From NCBI GenBank assembly GCA_948474755.1, contig CAOLHI010002540.1, forward strand, positions 124,001 through 188,000: DNA of 64,000 nucleotides, given 5' to 3'. This DNA is from Ctenosaura bakeri. Taxonomy: Eukaryota; Chordata; Lepidosauria; Squamata; Iguanidae. Both the position numbers and the translations under genes were made by a program. The notes under the pieces were generated by a model. That model was not told the DNA's origin. It did no database searches and saw only the letters and a list, made by a program, of their open reading frames with translations. Shown here piece after piece: positions 22,592-33,783 of the stretch; the stretch's first letter is position 1, and each line of letters opens with the position of its first letter.

Positions 22592-24380
22592 GAATAAGTA
22601 GGAGAATATTAGCCCTTCCCCATCCATCACAATTTCTATTGCACTTATACATCTTGAGGGCAGATGTCCAGGAAGCTTCTGCTGTCCGCAAAAGATTTTC
22701 ACAGAGTTCAAAACACTGGAAAAATCAGAGTCCAAAAAATCATGGAAAATCTCCAAGACACAGGAGACTGTATGATTCAGACTGCTACTGTTGACACACA
22801 AGAGGAACATGGAAATGACAATGGATCAGGAAGAGCTGGTAGGGTTCCCTCCTTCCATATATATATTCCATATATATTCAACATTCTCAAGGTACTATAA
22901 GTCTGCACAGGCTTCCTCGTGCTGTGATATTCATGATGAAAGCTTGTCACACAGAAGTTATAATGTAAGACGCAGAATGTTCTGGAGCTAAGCTGTAATG
23001 AGAAAGAGATGCTGCTTGATAAGTAGGCAGCTGGCTTCTGCTCTAGCAGAATGTGTTGCTGAGTTACCGTTCACCAAGCTTGAGAGACAGAAATGAAGCA
23101 ACTGTGGAATTAGGTTGCAAATCTTTTCTTAATTCTTTTTCTTTACCCCCTCCCCCCCATTTTTAAGTCATCAGAGACATATCTCTTGAAAAACCTGCAG
23201 TTTTGGCTAATCAATGAAACTACATGAAACATGTCTGCAGATCAAGGTTGTTTTTAAACACATTAAGCATGGCTCTGATCTCATTAAGTGGTGCAAGAAA
23301 TATATTTTCTGTCCATGCAAGTTAGAAGAAGAAGAGGAGGAAAAAGAAGAAGAAGAAGAAGAAGGAGAAGAGGAAGGAGGAGGAGGAGGAGACCTAGAAA
23401 CCTGAGTATTTGAGGAAGCCAAATGGTTTTCTAGTCAATATGGTGAGGAAAAGCAAAGCAAAAGAAAAGCAAATGCCTTTCCCTAGAGATTGACCAGACG
23501 CTGAGCATTTAATAGATGCTTTGATCTTCTCAAAGGACATGGGTATTTCTAAATATTCCCATCTAAATTCTGAACTGATAGGACGGGCAATTATGCAAGT
23601 TATATGATTTACTGCTTTAGAATCACCGTTGACAGAACTACTGAGGCAAAATAAAGAAACAGGAAGAACCAAACTGAAATATCCAATTACCCAGAAATAT
23701 ACAAAACCATGTCTGAGGCATTGCTTCTGTGGATTGCCCTATGGGACCATTCTGAAACAAATTTAACATCAAGTATCTGAGGATTTTCCCCCCTGCCTCT
23801 TCTTCTCTTCCTTTCCCTTTCCCAATCTCTGTTTACAATATTTCTGACATCCCTAAAACAAATATGGAGTCCTTGGCAGATAAATAAATTATTGAAGCCA
23901 GTTTTGCTTTGGTTAGTTCTCTGGGGGTCATATCAGAAAACGACTATGGATGAGGAAACATGAGGCTTTTGAACTTTGCCTCTAATTCTCAGATTTCTGC
24001 CTCACCCTTCTTTAAAGAATCCACTACAAGGGAAAGGATTATGTGCTCTATTTATATGCTTCCCCAAAAGTCAAGGGAAAAAGAGATGAAGGACTTCTGT
24101 TCTGTTTAAGAAGAAGCTGAAATTCTGTAGGCCTTTGATTATTTATTAGGGGCATTGTTTTGCAGAGTGAAGCTGTGTCCTCCTGGGTGAAGTAGATAAA
24201 CAAATTGATGACTTAAAAACAAAGATAATAATTAAAGCACAATGCCAACTATAATTATTAGTATTGTTGGCTACATTTTTTAAATAATCACAAAGGAGAG
24301 TTTTTAAAAAAAATGAAATTCTAAAATAAAAGCAAACAGCAACAACAGCTCTGTCTGGGAAGAAAAGTTGGTCTCATTTT
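22592..24380. other. Unannotated interval with a GA-rich tract
   Basis: Holds a purine tract at 23323-23393 (GAAGAAGAGGAGG-type), which explains the Glu-rich and Ser-rich frames over it. No recognised element otherwise. Confidence 0.45.
23323..23393. repeat. GA-rich low-complexity tract
   Basis: About 70 bp made only of GAA, GAG, GGA and AAA steps, ending GGAGGAGGAGGAGA. Confidence 0.9.
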
Positions 24381-24830
24381 GGCCTTTTTCTCACATTCAC
24401 CTGGTGGCATGAAAGTTACTGTAGCAACATCTTCATTCTGTTTCCTTTAGTCAACATGAGATGAAACTTTTTTTACTTAATGTGAAACCCTGAAGGCATG
24501 TCGATAGAACTCATCCTGCCATTGTTTCATCCCATTTCAAGGTCATCCAGAGCTTTGAAAATATGCTTTTTTTTTGGACTACAGCTCCCAAAATCCCACA
24601 GAAAATATGGGCAGTGACCATGCTGACTGCTATATAGAAGCAGTCACCATCCAAAAAAAGGAGCCCTGAGACTATCCCAATTTCAGGAAAAGTGGAAATG
24701 GCTTTGGGAGGAACTGCCATATGAGTTTCTTCTATATGTCCTATTTTTTTCTCACATTTCCCATGGTATGAAAAGTAGTGGCATGGCAACAGTTCCCCTG
24801 CCCCATTGCCAGGTCAACATGAGAAAGGCA
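24381..24830. mobile_element. Possible MITE with GGCCTTT...CTCAC ends
   Basis: GGCCTTTTTCTCACATTCACC at the left is approximately the reverse complement of the right end (AGGTCAACATGAGAAAGGCA). The element also contains an imperfect internal direct repeat (about 24388-24470 against 24748-24830, sharing TTTCTCACATT and GTCAACATGAGA). No convincing target duplication. A fragment with GACTACAGCTCCCAAAATCCC lies inside at about 24577-24600. Confidence 0.4.
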
Positions 24831-25449
24831 TCTTGTGTAGAAATATGCGTGAAATTTACTCCATTTAGTTATTTTGCAACTTTGTCAAATCTACACCTCC
24901 CCTATTGAAGAAAATATGGGATTTGCAAATTTTCATCCATCAATTTTCCTAGGAAAAAAGATATTCAAAACAGTGTACATTTAGAAAAAAAATGTAAAGA
25001 AAACAAAAAATATATTTCCAAAATTGACACAAAGACACACTGTTTTTGGGGGACTTAAACTATCATTTATAAAATACATGTGAAAATGAACATTCATTTA
25101 ATTATACTTTTTTAAAAAAGAATCATTACATAATGGATATGCAGATGAGAAAATAAGAAGTCTATACAAACCAATGCATCTTTTCTTTCCTTCTCCTATA
25201 CACTATGAAATTGTTTTTCAGTGGATTTGCCACTGAACTCTTCCAAGTGTGTGGGCATAGAACATTTGTAATTATGCAGTTATGATTTGTAACATGAGGC
25301 CCCATTTAGAACAACGGATGCAAGGCAGGTTTCTACATATGTTGCTATACCTGTGGTTCTAATAGTTTTATCAGGGCTGAAGAGCAGAAGCCTCCCACAA
25401 AAGCAAATAGCTATCTAGTTTGCTGAGGAGTAATCCTTTTCCTGGATTA
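24831..25449. other. Unannotated interval
   Basis: AT-rich, no recognised feature before the direct repeat that starts at 25450. Confidence 0.4.
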
Positions 25450-25477
25450 GCATCAGAATAAACTATTCTGGGACTGT
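25450..25477 (+). repeat. 28-bp direct repeat flanking duplicated segment, left
   Basis: Matches 26159-26186 at 25 of 28 positions (core GCATCAGAATA, CTATT, GGGACT). It touches the first base of the copied segment. Confidence 0.8.
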
Positions 25478-26158
25478 CTTGATGATTCCTGTTTGTTATC
25501 CACCCACCATGGACCAAGAACTCCCATAGAGAGTGGTTTGAAGGAGAGCAAACAAGGCCCGATGCAATGCCAACAATAAGGGGAAGGATATTTCTGCACC
25601 ACAAAGAAAATGATGAAGAGAGATTAGAACAGAAATATATTTGTAAAGATCTATATTGGTGTAGAAAAAACATTAAACATTCCTGTTTTAGTTTTTCTTT
25701 GTCCTATCCTTCTCCACATGTCCAAACTCTTCATAGTGAGGGAAGGGATTATAATAAAGCAGGGTGGATATTTTCAGTTTTTCATGTAAATTGAGAACCT
25801 ACTGCCTAGATTTTGTATGCTTTGGATTTCAACCTCAAACAAGGAAAGAAAGAAAAAAAAAGGAAGGAAAGAAGGAAGGAAGGAAGGAAGGAAGGAAGGA
25901 AGGAAGGAAGGAAGGAAGAGAAAACCATGCAACTGAGTTCTGCAACATGGACGAATTAGATACATTTGTGTATTCTCCTTGGTTTGTATTGTTACTTCAA
26001 TTTTTGCTAATCACAGACATAATGGCAATATGTCATACAGAAGCAGTAACAGCCTATTGTCAGAATATGAAAACTGATGGCGTTTCCATCCCAATTCAGC
26101 TTTTGATATGCCACTACACCACTGGGCTATGGTGAGCTGTGTTTGATGTGTCAAGCCT
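25478..26158. repeat. Duplicated segment, copy 2 (downstream copy)
   Basis: Colinear with 20529-21644, lacking the 437-bp interior 21180-21616. It is bounded by 28-bp direct repeats at 25450-25477 and 26159-26186, so it behaves like an insertion that duplicated its target site. No terminal inverted repeats, poly-A tail or coding sequence were found. The (GGAA)n tract is at 25861-25917. Confidence 0.8.
25861..25917. repeat. (GGAA)n microsatellite in duplicated segment copy 2
   Basis: About 13 units with one early interruption, positionally homologous to 20922-20979. Confidence 0.95.
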
Positions 26159-26186
26159 GCATCAGAATACACTATTGTGGGACTAT
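26159..26186 (+). repeat. 28-bp direct repeat flanking duplicated segment, right
   Basis: Partner of 25450-25477. Three mismatches, so the event is not recent. Confidence 0.8.
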
Positions 26187-26199
26187 AGCTCTGGTGAGC

Positions 26200-27587
26200 T
26201 TACTTCCCAGATGTTTTTTTTTCTTTTTTCTGAAGCATTGCAGTGAGGAAAGCTTTCATGATAAAACATTGGCCTGACTTCTGGTTCCAGTATGAGGAAG
26301 GGAGGCACGAATCTCTGGTGCTCTGCCAGAGATTCGCTGCAGACGCGGCTCATCAAGCTCTTTTTTTCCCCTTTTTGTCTTTTTCCTTTTTGGGCTTGAC
26401 TCGTCTGCACACCAGGAAGGTGTGCAGCAAGGTCAGCTAACCAGCAGCAATGCCAACCATCCCCCTTCAAGGTTTAGTTTTTCTTTGCCTGTATGAGGTG
26501 GTTGTAGCAGTCGCCTCCAGCAGACGTCCATGTCAGCGTGGGGTGGATCAACGTCCCTATCCCTACCACTGGACCCCACCCAATTCTTTGGCTAGAAGAG
26601 ACTCGATTGTCTCTGTTTTTTGTTTTTTGTTTTTTTGTTACTTTTTCTTTTCGGGCGCAGAAGAATTGTAAGATACAGTACAGCTAGTGCCCAGTGACAA
26701 ACAAACAATGGGTGTACTCGGGGCGGACTCAGCATCTCTCCCTCCATAAATTTGGTTGAGGACTGGGGAATCCTGAAGCCAAAGAACCTAAGGATACAAG
26801 GTATTGAGGTTGGCTGAGGACAGAGGAGCAAGATGAGTCAAAGAGGGGAGTGAAGGACATGGAGCCAAAAGAGCAGAGGAGCAAGAAGGAACAATAATGA
26901 GAACAATAGTAAGAAGTGGAAGTGACGAGAAATGAGAAGTGATGAGTTAGAGAGCAGAGAGCAAGGAGTTACCAAGAGGAAGGAAAGTAAGGAGTCAAGG
27001 GACATGAAGAGCCGAAGAGTAAAGGAGCATGGAGGAATAAGAACAAACAGAGTGGGGAGGAATAAGAATGAATAGGAACAAGAAGCGAGGTGCCAGAAAA
27101 GAGTAGAGAGTTGGTGCTGATACCCTGAGTGGGATATTTCTCTCCCACCCTTCTATTTCTACTTCTACTTCCACCCCTCCACTTTGCTTTTTAGTATCAA
27201 CTGGTGTTTTTTTTTAATTTCTCAAATATCAAAAACTGTCAAGTATCCCTCTGAAAGTGTTTATGGGTATCTGAAATTATCTATTCATCTGAGCGTTACT
27301 GTTGTTGTTTCTTCTGTTTGAACTTGAACTTGACTAAAAAGATCCGATCCGACTAATAGGTAGTCAGGTCAGAAACAAAGGTGGAGGGTGAGGAATTAAA
27401 AGTGGAAAGACCAAGTGGAAGAACCGAGAGGAAGAACTGAGATAAATGTTTGCTGGAAGCCTAGGGGGCTGAAGACCGCTGTTGTAAATATACTTGTCAT
27501 TGTAATGATGCAGATTATAGACATATTATTGATGTACACTAAAGATTGTTATATTATGGTTACACAATGAGGTATTGACATACCAAT

Positions 27588-27627
<40 letters not shown>

Positions 27628-27649
27628 GTAGATAGATAGTTTGCAGTGA

Positions 27650-27704
<55 letters not shown>

Positions 27705-27946
27705 TACATATTGATATATGGCTAAATATTGAAATACTGGTTTTGCTAATGTTACATATTGATATGTAAAATATTATACACATTATAATATAATATTACA
27801 TATTATTATATATTGATATTTCAATATATATATATATATTAATACATTGTAGTGAACTTATACTGAACCTGTACTAGAATTTACACTAGTATAATTCTGT
27901 TTATGTTAGTATAATTTTTTGATTGCAATTGAGAAAAAAGGAAAGA
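26200..27946 (+). promoter_or_regulatory. Putative L1 5' UTR/promoter region
   Basis: Lies directly before ORF1. It holds a moderately GC-rich segment (about 26270-26600, with CAGACGCGGC and CAGCAGACGTCC), then a purine-rich segment (26820-27115) of AAGGAG/GAAGTGA words. A transitional part follows, with (TAGA)n at 27588-27639 and (AAT)n at 27651-27703. Placement suggests the internal promoter region L1s carry. I did not see a specific binding site that I can name. The microsatellites probably expanded after insertion. Confidence 0.45.
27588..27703. repeat. Adjacent (TAGA)n and (AAT)n microsatellites
   Basis: About 13 TAGA-type units with one G interruption, a GTTTGCAGTGAA spacer, then about 17 AAT units without interruption. 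Confidence 0.95.
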
Positions 27947-28907
27947 ATGTATAAGACAATGAGGTCTGGCAAAGTACAAGGTGTTACTTCGGATACCACA
28001 ACAAGAAGAGACTCCATAGAAGATCCCCCAGAATACCATAAGAAATTTATGGAGGAAATGAGGGCTTTTATGGCAAACATAAAAAGAGACCTGTCTGATA
28101 TAAAGGGGCAAATGAAGGAAATGCAGGATACATTAGTTCAGATCAAGAGAGATGTGATAAAGAATAGAAAGGATATTGAAGTTAATAAAAAGGAAATCGG
28201 GGATTTAAAATAACAAGCGACCTCTTCCTCCTCTAAAGTTGAGAAACAGCTAGAAAATCAACTGGATAAGCTTGCTTTACTCTAGCAAAAACAAAAAGAT
28301 TCCTGACTGTGAATTAGAGGTCTGGCGGGGGGAGGGGGAGAAAAGATAGTTACTTTGTTTGCTAATTTCATGGAGGTAGAAGAGGATATTATGGAAAATG
28401 AAATAGACTTGGTTTACAGGGTTCAATCAGTTGTGGCTAGGAAAAATAATCTTCCATGGGATGTGGTAGTTCAGTTCATCAAACGTTCTATGAAAGATAA
28501 GATTGTTGAAGAGTACAATCAATCACTGCTGTTTGAAAAAGGCAAACAACTCACCATGCTGAGGGAAATTCCATCCAAGATTCTTCATAAAAGGAAAGAT
28601 TATGACTTTTTGGTTTTTAAGTTAAAGGACTAGAAGATTCCATTTAGATGGGACAGAATTGAGGGGGGTGGTGGACTATGAACACCAGAGATTTAGACTT
28701 AATTCAGTTGACAAAGCTCACAATTTTTTGAAGAAATTTGGTGATAAAATAAGAAGATCAAGTCCGCAACCACCCAGAACAAGTAGTTATCCACAGGGAA
28801 GAAATAGGGATTTGATGGTCCAAGATCTAGTCGGAGCAACCCAGAGAGAAAAAATGGAATTGAAGGATGAACATATGGAAGAGGAAACCATGGATAAGAA
28901 TAAGTGA
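27947..28907 (+). pseudogene. L1 ORF1 (RNA-binding protein), broken
   Basis: Starts at ATG 27947 (MYKTMRSGKVQ). The first open part, to 28213, is rich in Lys, Glu and Asp with heptad-like spacing (MKEMQDTLVQIKRDVIKNRK), as expected for the coiled coil that trimerises ORF1p. After stops and a frameshift, 28355-28633 carries the RRM/C-terminal region (DLVYRVQS, PWDVVVQF, KRKDYDFLVFKLKD). A further shift leads to RGVVDYEHQRFRLNSVDKA and a basic tail ending at 28907. L1 ORF1p binds the L1 RNA as a chaperone. At least two stops or shifts separate the parts. Confidence 0.75.
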
Positions 28908-28972
28908 CAAGATAGCAGCCTACTGGATTTGAATATAGATGAATTGGTTTCAGTTGCCTCTGGGGGAAAATA

Positions 28973-31900
28973 ATGTCATCAATCATAACGTGGAATGTAA
29001 ATGGCTTGAACTCCATGGTTAAGAGGATTTTTTTCCCCATTATTTACAGAAGTTAAATCCCGAGGTTAGTTGTTTCCAGGAAACCCACATCAAAACTAAA
29101 GATATAAAAGTTCTCCAGGTTTCGAGATTACGAGAGGTATTTGTATCAGCCGCCACTATTAAGAAACAAGAGGTTGCACTATATGTTAAATCACACTTAT
29201 CCCCTATCCTAAAATTTAGTGATAAAAAGGGAAGATTTTTGGGTGTAGAAATTAAATTCATTGGGATCAAGATTCTCTTGGTAAGAATATATATTCCGTG
29301 CAACACTAAGATTAGTTTTTATGAAGACTTGGCAAAGATGTTAAAAGAGCAATCATACGAACACCTGTGTCTTTTGGGAGACTTGAAGGATGTGGCAGAT
29401 AAACAGATGGATAGAAGAAAGATACATCATTCAGGTACTCATGGGAAACTCCCCAATGATTTTTTTAAGCTGGTGCATGAGTACAAATTGAGGGATGTCT
29501 GGAGACACAAACATCCTAAAGAGAAAGATTATACATTCTTCTTGAGTCGCCACGGCAACTGGTCCATGATATGGATTTCTGAGTTGATGATAAATAAAAT
29601 AAAATTGGCAGTTATTCTACCTAAAACATTCAGCGATCATAATCCTATAATTCTACGCGTTCAGGTTGATAAGAAAAGAGGTAACTGGAGGTTAAATGAT
29701 AGTATTTTTCATCATGAAAATATAGTCCAATTGTGTAAGAAAGAATTAGAAGCCTTTTTTAGAGAGAATATGGATCATGGAGTTGCAACGTCTACGGTCT
29801 GGGAACTGAGGAAGAAACAGAGTGAATTTATGAATAAGGTATTGGAAGAGATTAGACCTGTAGAAAAGATGTTGCAACGAAGGCCAAAGAGTAAGAAACT
29901 GAGGAGGAAGTTAAAGATTCTGCAAAATCAAATGTCGGATGTGGCAATGGAGAAATTAGAGAAAAGATTGAGATTTGTATGACAAAATTGATTTGAAAAT
30001 GCCAACAAGCCAGGTTGCTGGCTGGCATACAGAATACATAGAGAGAGGAAGAAAAGAACAATTAATGGTATTAAGGAGGGTGATAGAGTACTCACAGACA
30101 GAGAAAGTATTATTAAAAGTCTTGTTCATTTTTACCAAAATCTGTACGGTTTTCCGAAAGAGTTGGGTGCAACGAATGTTAATCAGTTTCTTAAGGATAA
30201 AAATCTTCCCCAACTGTCATCAGAACATAGAGAAGTCCTGAACAAACCTATATCATTAGTCGAAATTAAGGAGACGATTGAACATCTAAACTTAACAAAA
30301 CGGCTAAACTTAACAAAACGCTGGGTCCGGATGGCCTACTGGTAAGGTATTATAAGACCTTTCAGGATGTTCCGATGCAGAAGATGTTTAATGTGACTAT
30401 TAGTGAAGGCTTAATTCCTCCAAGTTGGAAAGAGGCAAGTATAGTATTAATCCCAAAGACAGAAGAAGAGTACCCGACTCCTAAAGATTTCAGGCCCATT
30501 TCTCTTCTTAATGAGGATTACAAGATCTTTAGTGCCATTCTGTCTCAGAGATTAAAGAAGATTCTCTATGTTTATGTAGGTGAGGACCAGAATGGTTTTC
30601 TTCCGAACCGTTTTATGAGAAACAACTTAAGATCAATGATAGATGTTGTCGAGTACTTCCATGTTCATAGCAAAAGGAAAGGAGTTCTGATTTTTTTGGA
30701 TGCAGTTCGATAACTTGAACTGGAGATTCATGTTAGGAGTGATGGAAAATATGAACTTTGGTCAGGTTTTTCTAGAATGGATGAAACTGATACAGTCAGA
30801 TCAAAAAACTCATTTGTTAGTAAATTCTGAAAGATGTGAGAATTTTCCTATTATGAAAGGTACTAGACGAGGTTGCCCGTTGTCACCCTTAATTTTTATA
30901 GTGACATTGGAAGTTTTACTCAGAGATATTCAACACAATGACCACCTCAAAGGTATTAAGGTGGGCAAAGACCAACATAAATACAAGGCTTTTGCAGATG
31001 ATATTTTAGAAAATCTTATTCATCAAGTCACTTGGTTACTGGAAATACTGAATAATTACGGGAGAGTAGCGGAGTTTAGAATCAACAAGCAAAAAACTAA
31101 GATACTCACTAAAAATATGAAAGCCAAGGAGGTTAAAAAGCTAGAACTGATATCGGGAATTCAATCGGCCACTAAAGTGAAATATTTGGGGATCTGGATT
31201 ACTACCAATAACAGTCAGCTATTTCAAAACAACTACCAATTGACATGGAAATTAATTCAGAAAAAAACTTGAAAATTGGGGAAAATTAGATCTGTCTCTA
31301 CTGGGTAGGATATCTCTAATCAAAATGGGTGTGTTGCCAAGAAATGGACCTGAAATCTTTTGTTTTTATTCCAAATGATACCAATTAATATCCCAACCAA
31401 ATGGTTCAAGGACTGTGAGAAAAGCATATCTCAATTTTTCTGGCAAAAGAGACTTGTCAAGAATTAAAATGAGACCTATGACAGACAAAAGAGAGAATGG
31501 AGGGCTGGCTTTACCTAATATTAGATTATATTATGAAGCTAGCTGTTTGACATGGATTAAACCTTGGATTCTGTTGGATAACCTCAGATTACTGAGCCTA
31601 GAAGGTCATGATTTACCTCTATGTTGGCATTATTATTTATGGTATCAACGAAAAGAGTCACCAAAACTATTCAGAAACCATGTTATTCGTAGATCTTTAT
31701 TGGATTTTTGGATAAAAATTAGAAACCATTTAGGTTCAGGAATCCCAATGGTGGCATTACCGCTTGAAGCCTTTTCTATTCAAACTCTATGGAGAGATAT
31801 AAAATGGATCAACTACAAGGACTTTACTTATAAACAAAATGACCAGATCTGCTTGAAGGACCGTTCACAATTAGAACAGGAAGGAATTATTTTACAATGA

Positions 31901-32650
31901 TTCCCCTATTTACAGCTAATAGACAGATTTAAAAAGGATCTTACAGAAGGGGGCTTTGTAACTAAATCTTCCCAAATTGAATTGATTATGAAAAGTGGGG
32001 AACGTGGTCTTTTGTCAAAATTTTATCGATATTTGCTTCAGTTTGATTCGGAAGATGACGTGGTCAAGGATTATATGATTAGGTGGGCCAGAGATGTTGG
32101 CCACACTATAGATCTAGATAATTGGTCCGGGGCATGGAAGAATGTATCTAGGTTCACTAGGTCTTATTACCTTCAAAAGAATGTTATTAAGTTATGGTTT
32201 CGATGGTATCTTCCACCAGTCAGGATTGCCAAAATTTCAAAGCATAACAAGGACTCTTGTTGGAAGTGTGACAAAGAGAGGGGAACGTTCTTTTGTCAGT
32301 GGTGGGGGTGCGATAAGGTTAAAAAATTTTGGTCTAAAATTTGAACCAAAATGCAAAGGGTTTTGAGTATCAATATAGATTTAATTCCAGAAATTTTCTC
32401 ATTGGGCATGGTAAATTTATGCATCTTAAATAAGCATATTCAACGACTAGCGTGGCATATGATCATATCAGCCAGAATAGTTTTGGCTAGACATTGGCGG
32501 AAGAAAACTATTCCCCATGAGGAGGAATGGTGGGATACACGTCTGGAGTTAGCAGAACTGGATAAGCTTACCTTCTTGCTTCAACATAAAACTACAAAGC
32601 AATTTTATGAATTATGGTGTCCCCTTTTTAAGTATATTAAAGATAATTAA
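28973..32650 (+). pseudogene. L1 ORF2 (endonuclease-reverse transcriptase), broken
   Basis: ATG 28973 opens with SSIITWNVNGLNS, the start of the apurinic-type endonuclease. FQETHIKT follows at about 29074 in a new frame. SDHNPIIL lies near 29633, where the endonuclease has its conserved SDH motif. The usual GDFN is changed to GDLKD, losing a catalytic-site residue. The RT part contains FRPISLLNEDYKI, GFLPNRFMRNNL, RRGCPLSPLIF and the catalytic FADD at 30991. A DNA-level duplication of CTAAACTTAACAAAACG lies at about 30285-30320. The C-terminal zinc region (SCWKCDKERGTFF...WWGCDK) is near 32260. Frameshifts occur at about 29030, 29980, 30330, 30705 and 31270, among others. Confidence 0.8.
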
Positions 32651-32732
32651 CAAGGAAATTGATATTGTGTATTCTCATTGCTGATGTATTTGTATTATGT
32701 AAAGGCTCTCTCTAAATTACGTGGAAAGAGTT

Positions 32733-32931
32733 ACTGTATTTTCCGGCGTATAAGATGACCTTTTAACCCCCAAAAAACTTTGCAAAAGTCAGGGGTCGTC
32801 TTATACGCCGGGTGTGGCGGGGAGGTGCCATTGCCACCTTTCCCACCCACCCGCGGAACTTCCCCCCGCCCAGGGAGAAGTGCTGCCGCCGCCGCAGTTC
32901 CTGCCGACCTGCGGAGCTTCACCCCCCCGGA
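32733..32931. mobile_element. GC-rich hairpin element (GGCGTATAAG type), truncated
   Basis: TTTTCCGGCGTATAAGATGA is followed about 60 bp later by its complement (GTCGTCTTATACGCCGGG), forming a hairpin with the CCTTTTAACCCCC and CAGGGGT inner parts. CpG-rich sequence without a partner follows and is cut off at the SINE fragment. I know this motif as a dispersed reptile DNA element, but its superfamily is not clear from this copy. Confidence 0.5.
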
Positions 32932-33088
32932 CTATGACCTTGGGTAAATCATGCTTTCTCAGCCTCAAGTGGAAGGTAAAGTCAAACCCTCTTGGAACAA
33001 ATCCTGCCAAGAAATCCCATGGTAGGTTTGTCTTAGGATTACAATAAGTTAGAAACAAAGGCACACAACAACAACAACAACAACAACA
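32932..33088 (+). mobile_element. Sauria SINE, 3' portion
   Basis: Enters in the middle of the SINE at ATGACCTTGGGTAAATCATG, then CTCAGCCTCAAGTGGAAGG, CAAATCCTGCCAAGAAATC and AGTTAGAAACAAAGGCAC. It ends in an ACA/CAACAA repeat tail (33063-33087). The tRNA-like head is missing and is replaced by the GC-rich hairpin element. The BovB-like 3' end is clear. Confidence 0.8.
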
Positions 33089-33601
33089 TTGTGAGTTGGG
33101 ATGTCAATCTTCTTTTTTCTATTTGTGACCTGCCTTGGTTCAATATTAGGAGAATAGTAGGAAATAAATTAAAGAAATAAATAAAATATGACAACAAAAA
33201 AATTACAGAAGCTGACCGTATAAGAGGATGCCTATCTCACTCATCACCCATTATGGCATAAAGGTATCTGAGAGAGGCACACAAGCACATTCAGCACAAG
33301 ACTTTCAGCTAGTGAATCTGTTGGCTGGGGAAAGAAACATATTGATCATGTATCAGATTATGACTACGGGACAAATAAAATATCCTGCCAACCACAACTA
33401 CATCCTAAGGGGAGATGTGTAAATTCCACATGTAAACAATTTTTTCACATTGTAAGCCTCCAATAGGAAAAAAAAAACCACAATTTTGGATTGATCCATT
33501 ATGGTATCAGTTCTTGAAGCTTACCAAAATATCTATTAATATTAAGGTGGATACAGACTATTTTGAGTGGATTTAATTGTCACTGAAATGATTGGAACAT
33601 A
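33089..33601. other. Unannotated interval
   Basis: AT-rich with A-runs near 33158-33200 and 33469-33479. No recognised gene or element. Confidence 0.4.
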
Positions 33602-33780
33602 GGCCATTTCTGTACTACACTGTTATACTGTGGAATCCTGGGGTTTGGGGAGAGACATTTAGAATTCTCAGCCAGAGAGCTCTTTGGCCTCAATAAACTA
33701 CAAACTCCAGAATTCCAGAGGATGTTGAAAGTGGAATAATAGTGTTATAGCAGTGTATGTTATAATGTGTGGAAATGGCC
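33602..33780. mobile_element. GGCCATTTC-family MITE with left-arm deletion
   Basis: Begins GGCCATTTCTGTACTACACT and ends ATGTGTGGAAATGGCC. The left arm lacks about 20 bp between TGTTATA and CTGTGGAATCC, while the right arm is complete and carries an extra TGTATGTTATAA. Flanking triplets do not match. Confidence 0.75.
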
Positions 33781-33783
33781 TTT

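Larger units (their letters stand above)
26200..32730 (+). mobile_element. Nearly full-length L1 LINE, inactive
   Basis: Parts in order: a long 5' leader (about 26200-27946), ORF1 (27947-28907), ORF2 (28973-32650) and a short 3' region. ORF1 has an N-terminal charged coiled coil and a C-terminal nucleic-acid-binding domain. ORF2 has endonuclease, reverse transcriptase and C-terminal zinc-knuckle parts, the standard arrangement of vertebrate L1. Many frameshifts and stops interrupt both ORFs, so it cannot retrotranspose. No poly-A tail is visible: the 3' region passes directly into a GC-rich hairpin element at 32733. The 5' limit is inferred from where duplicated segment copy 2 ends and is approximate. 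Confidence 0.8.
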
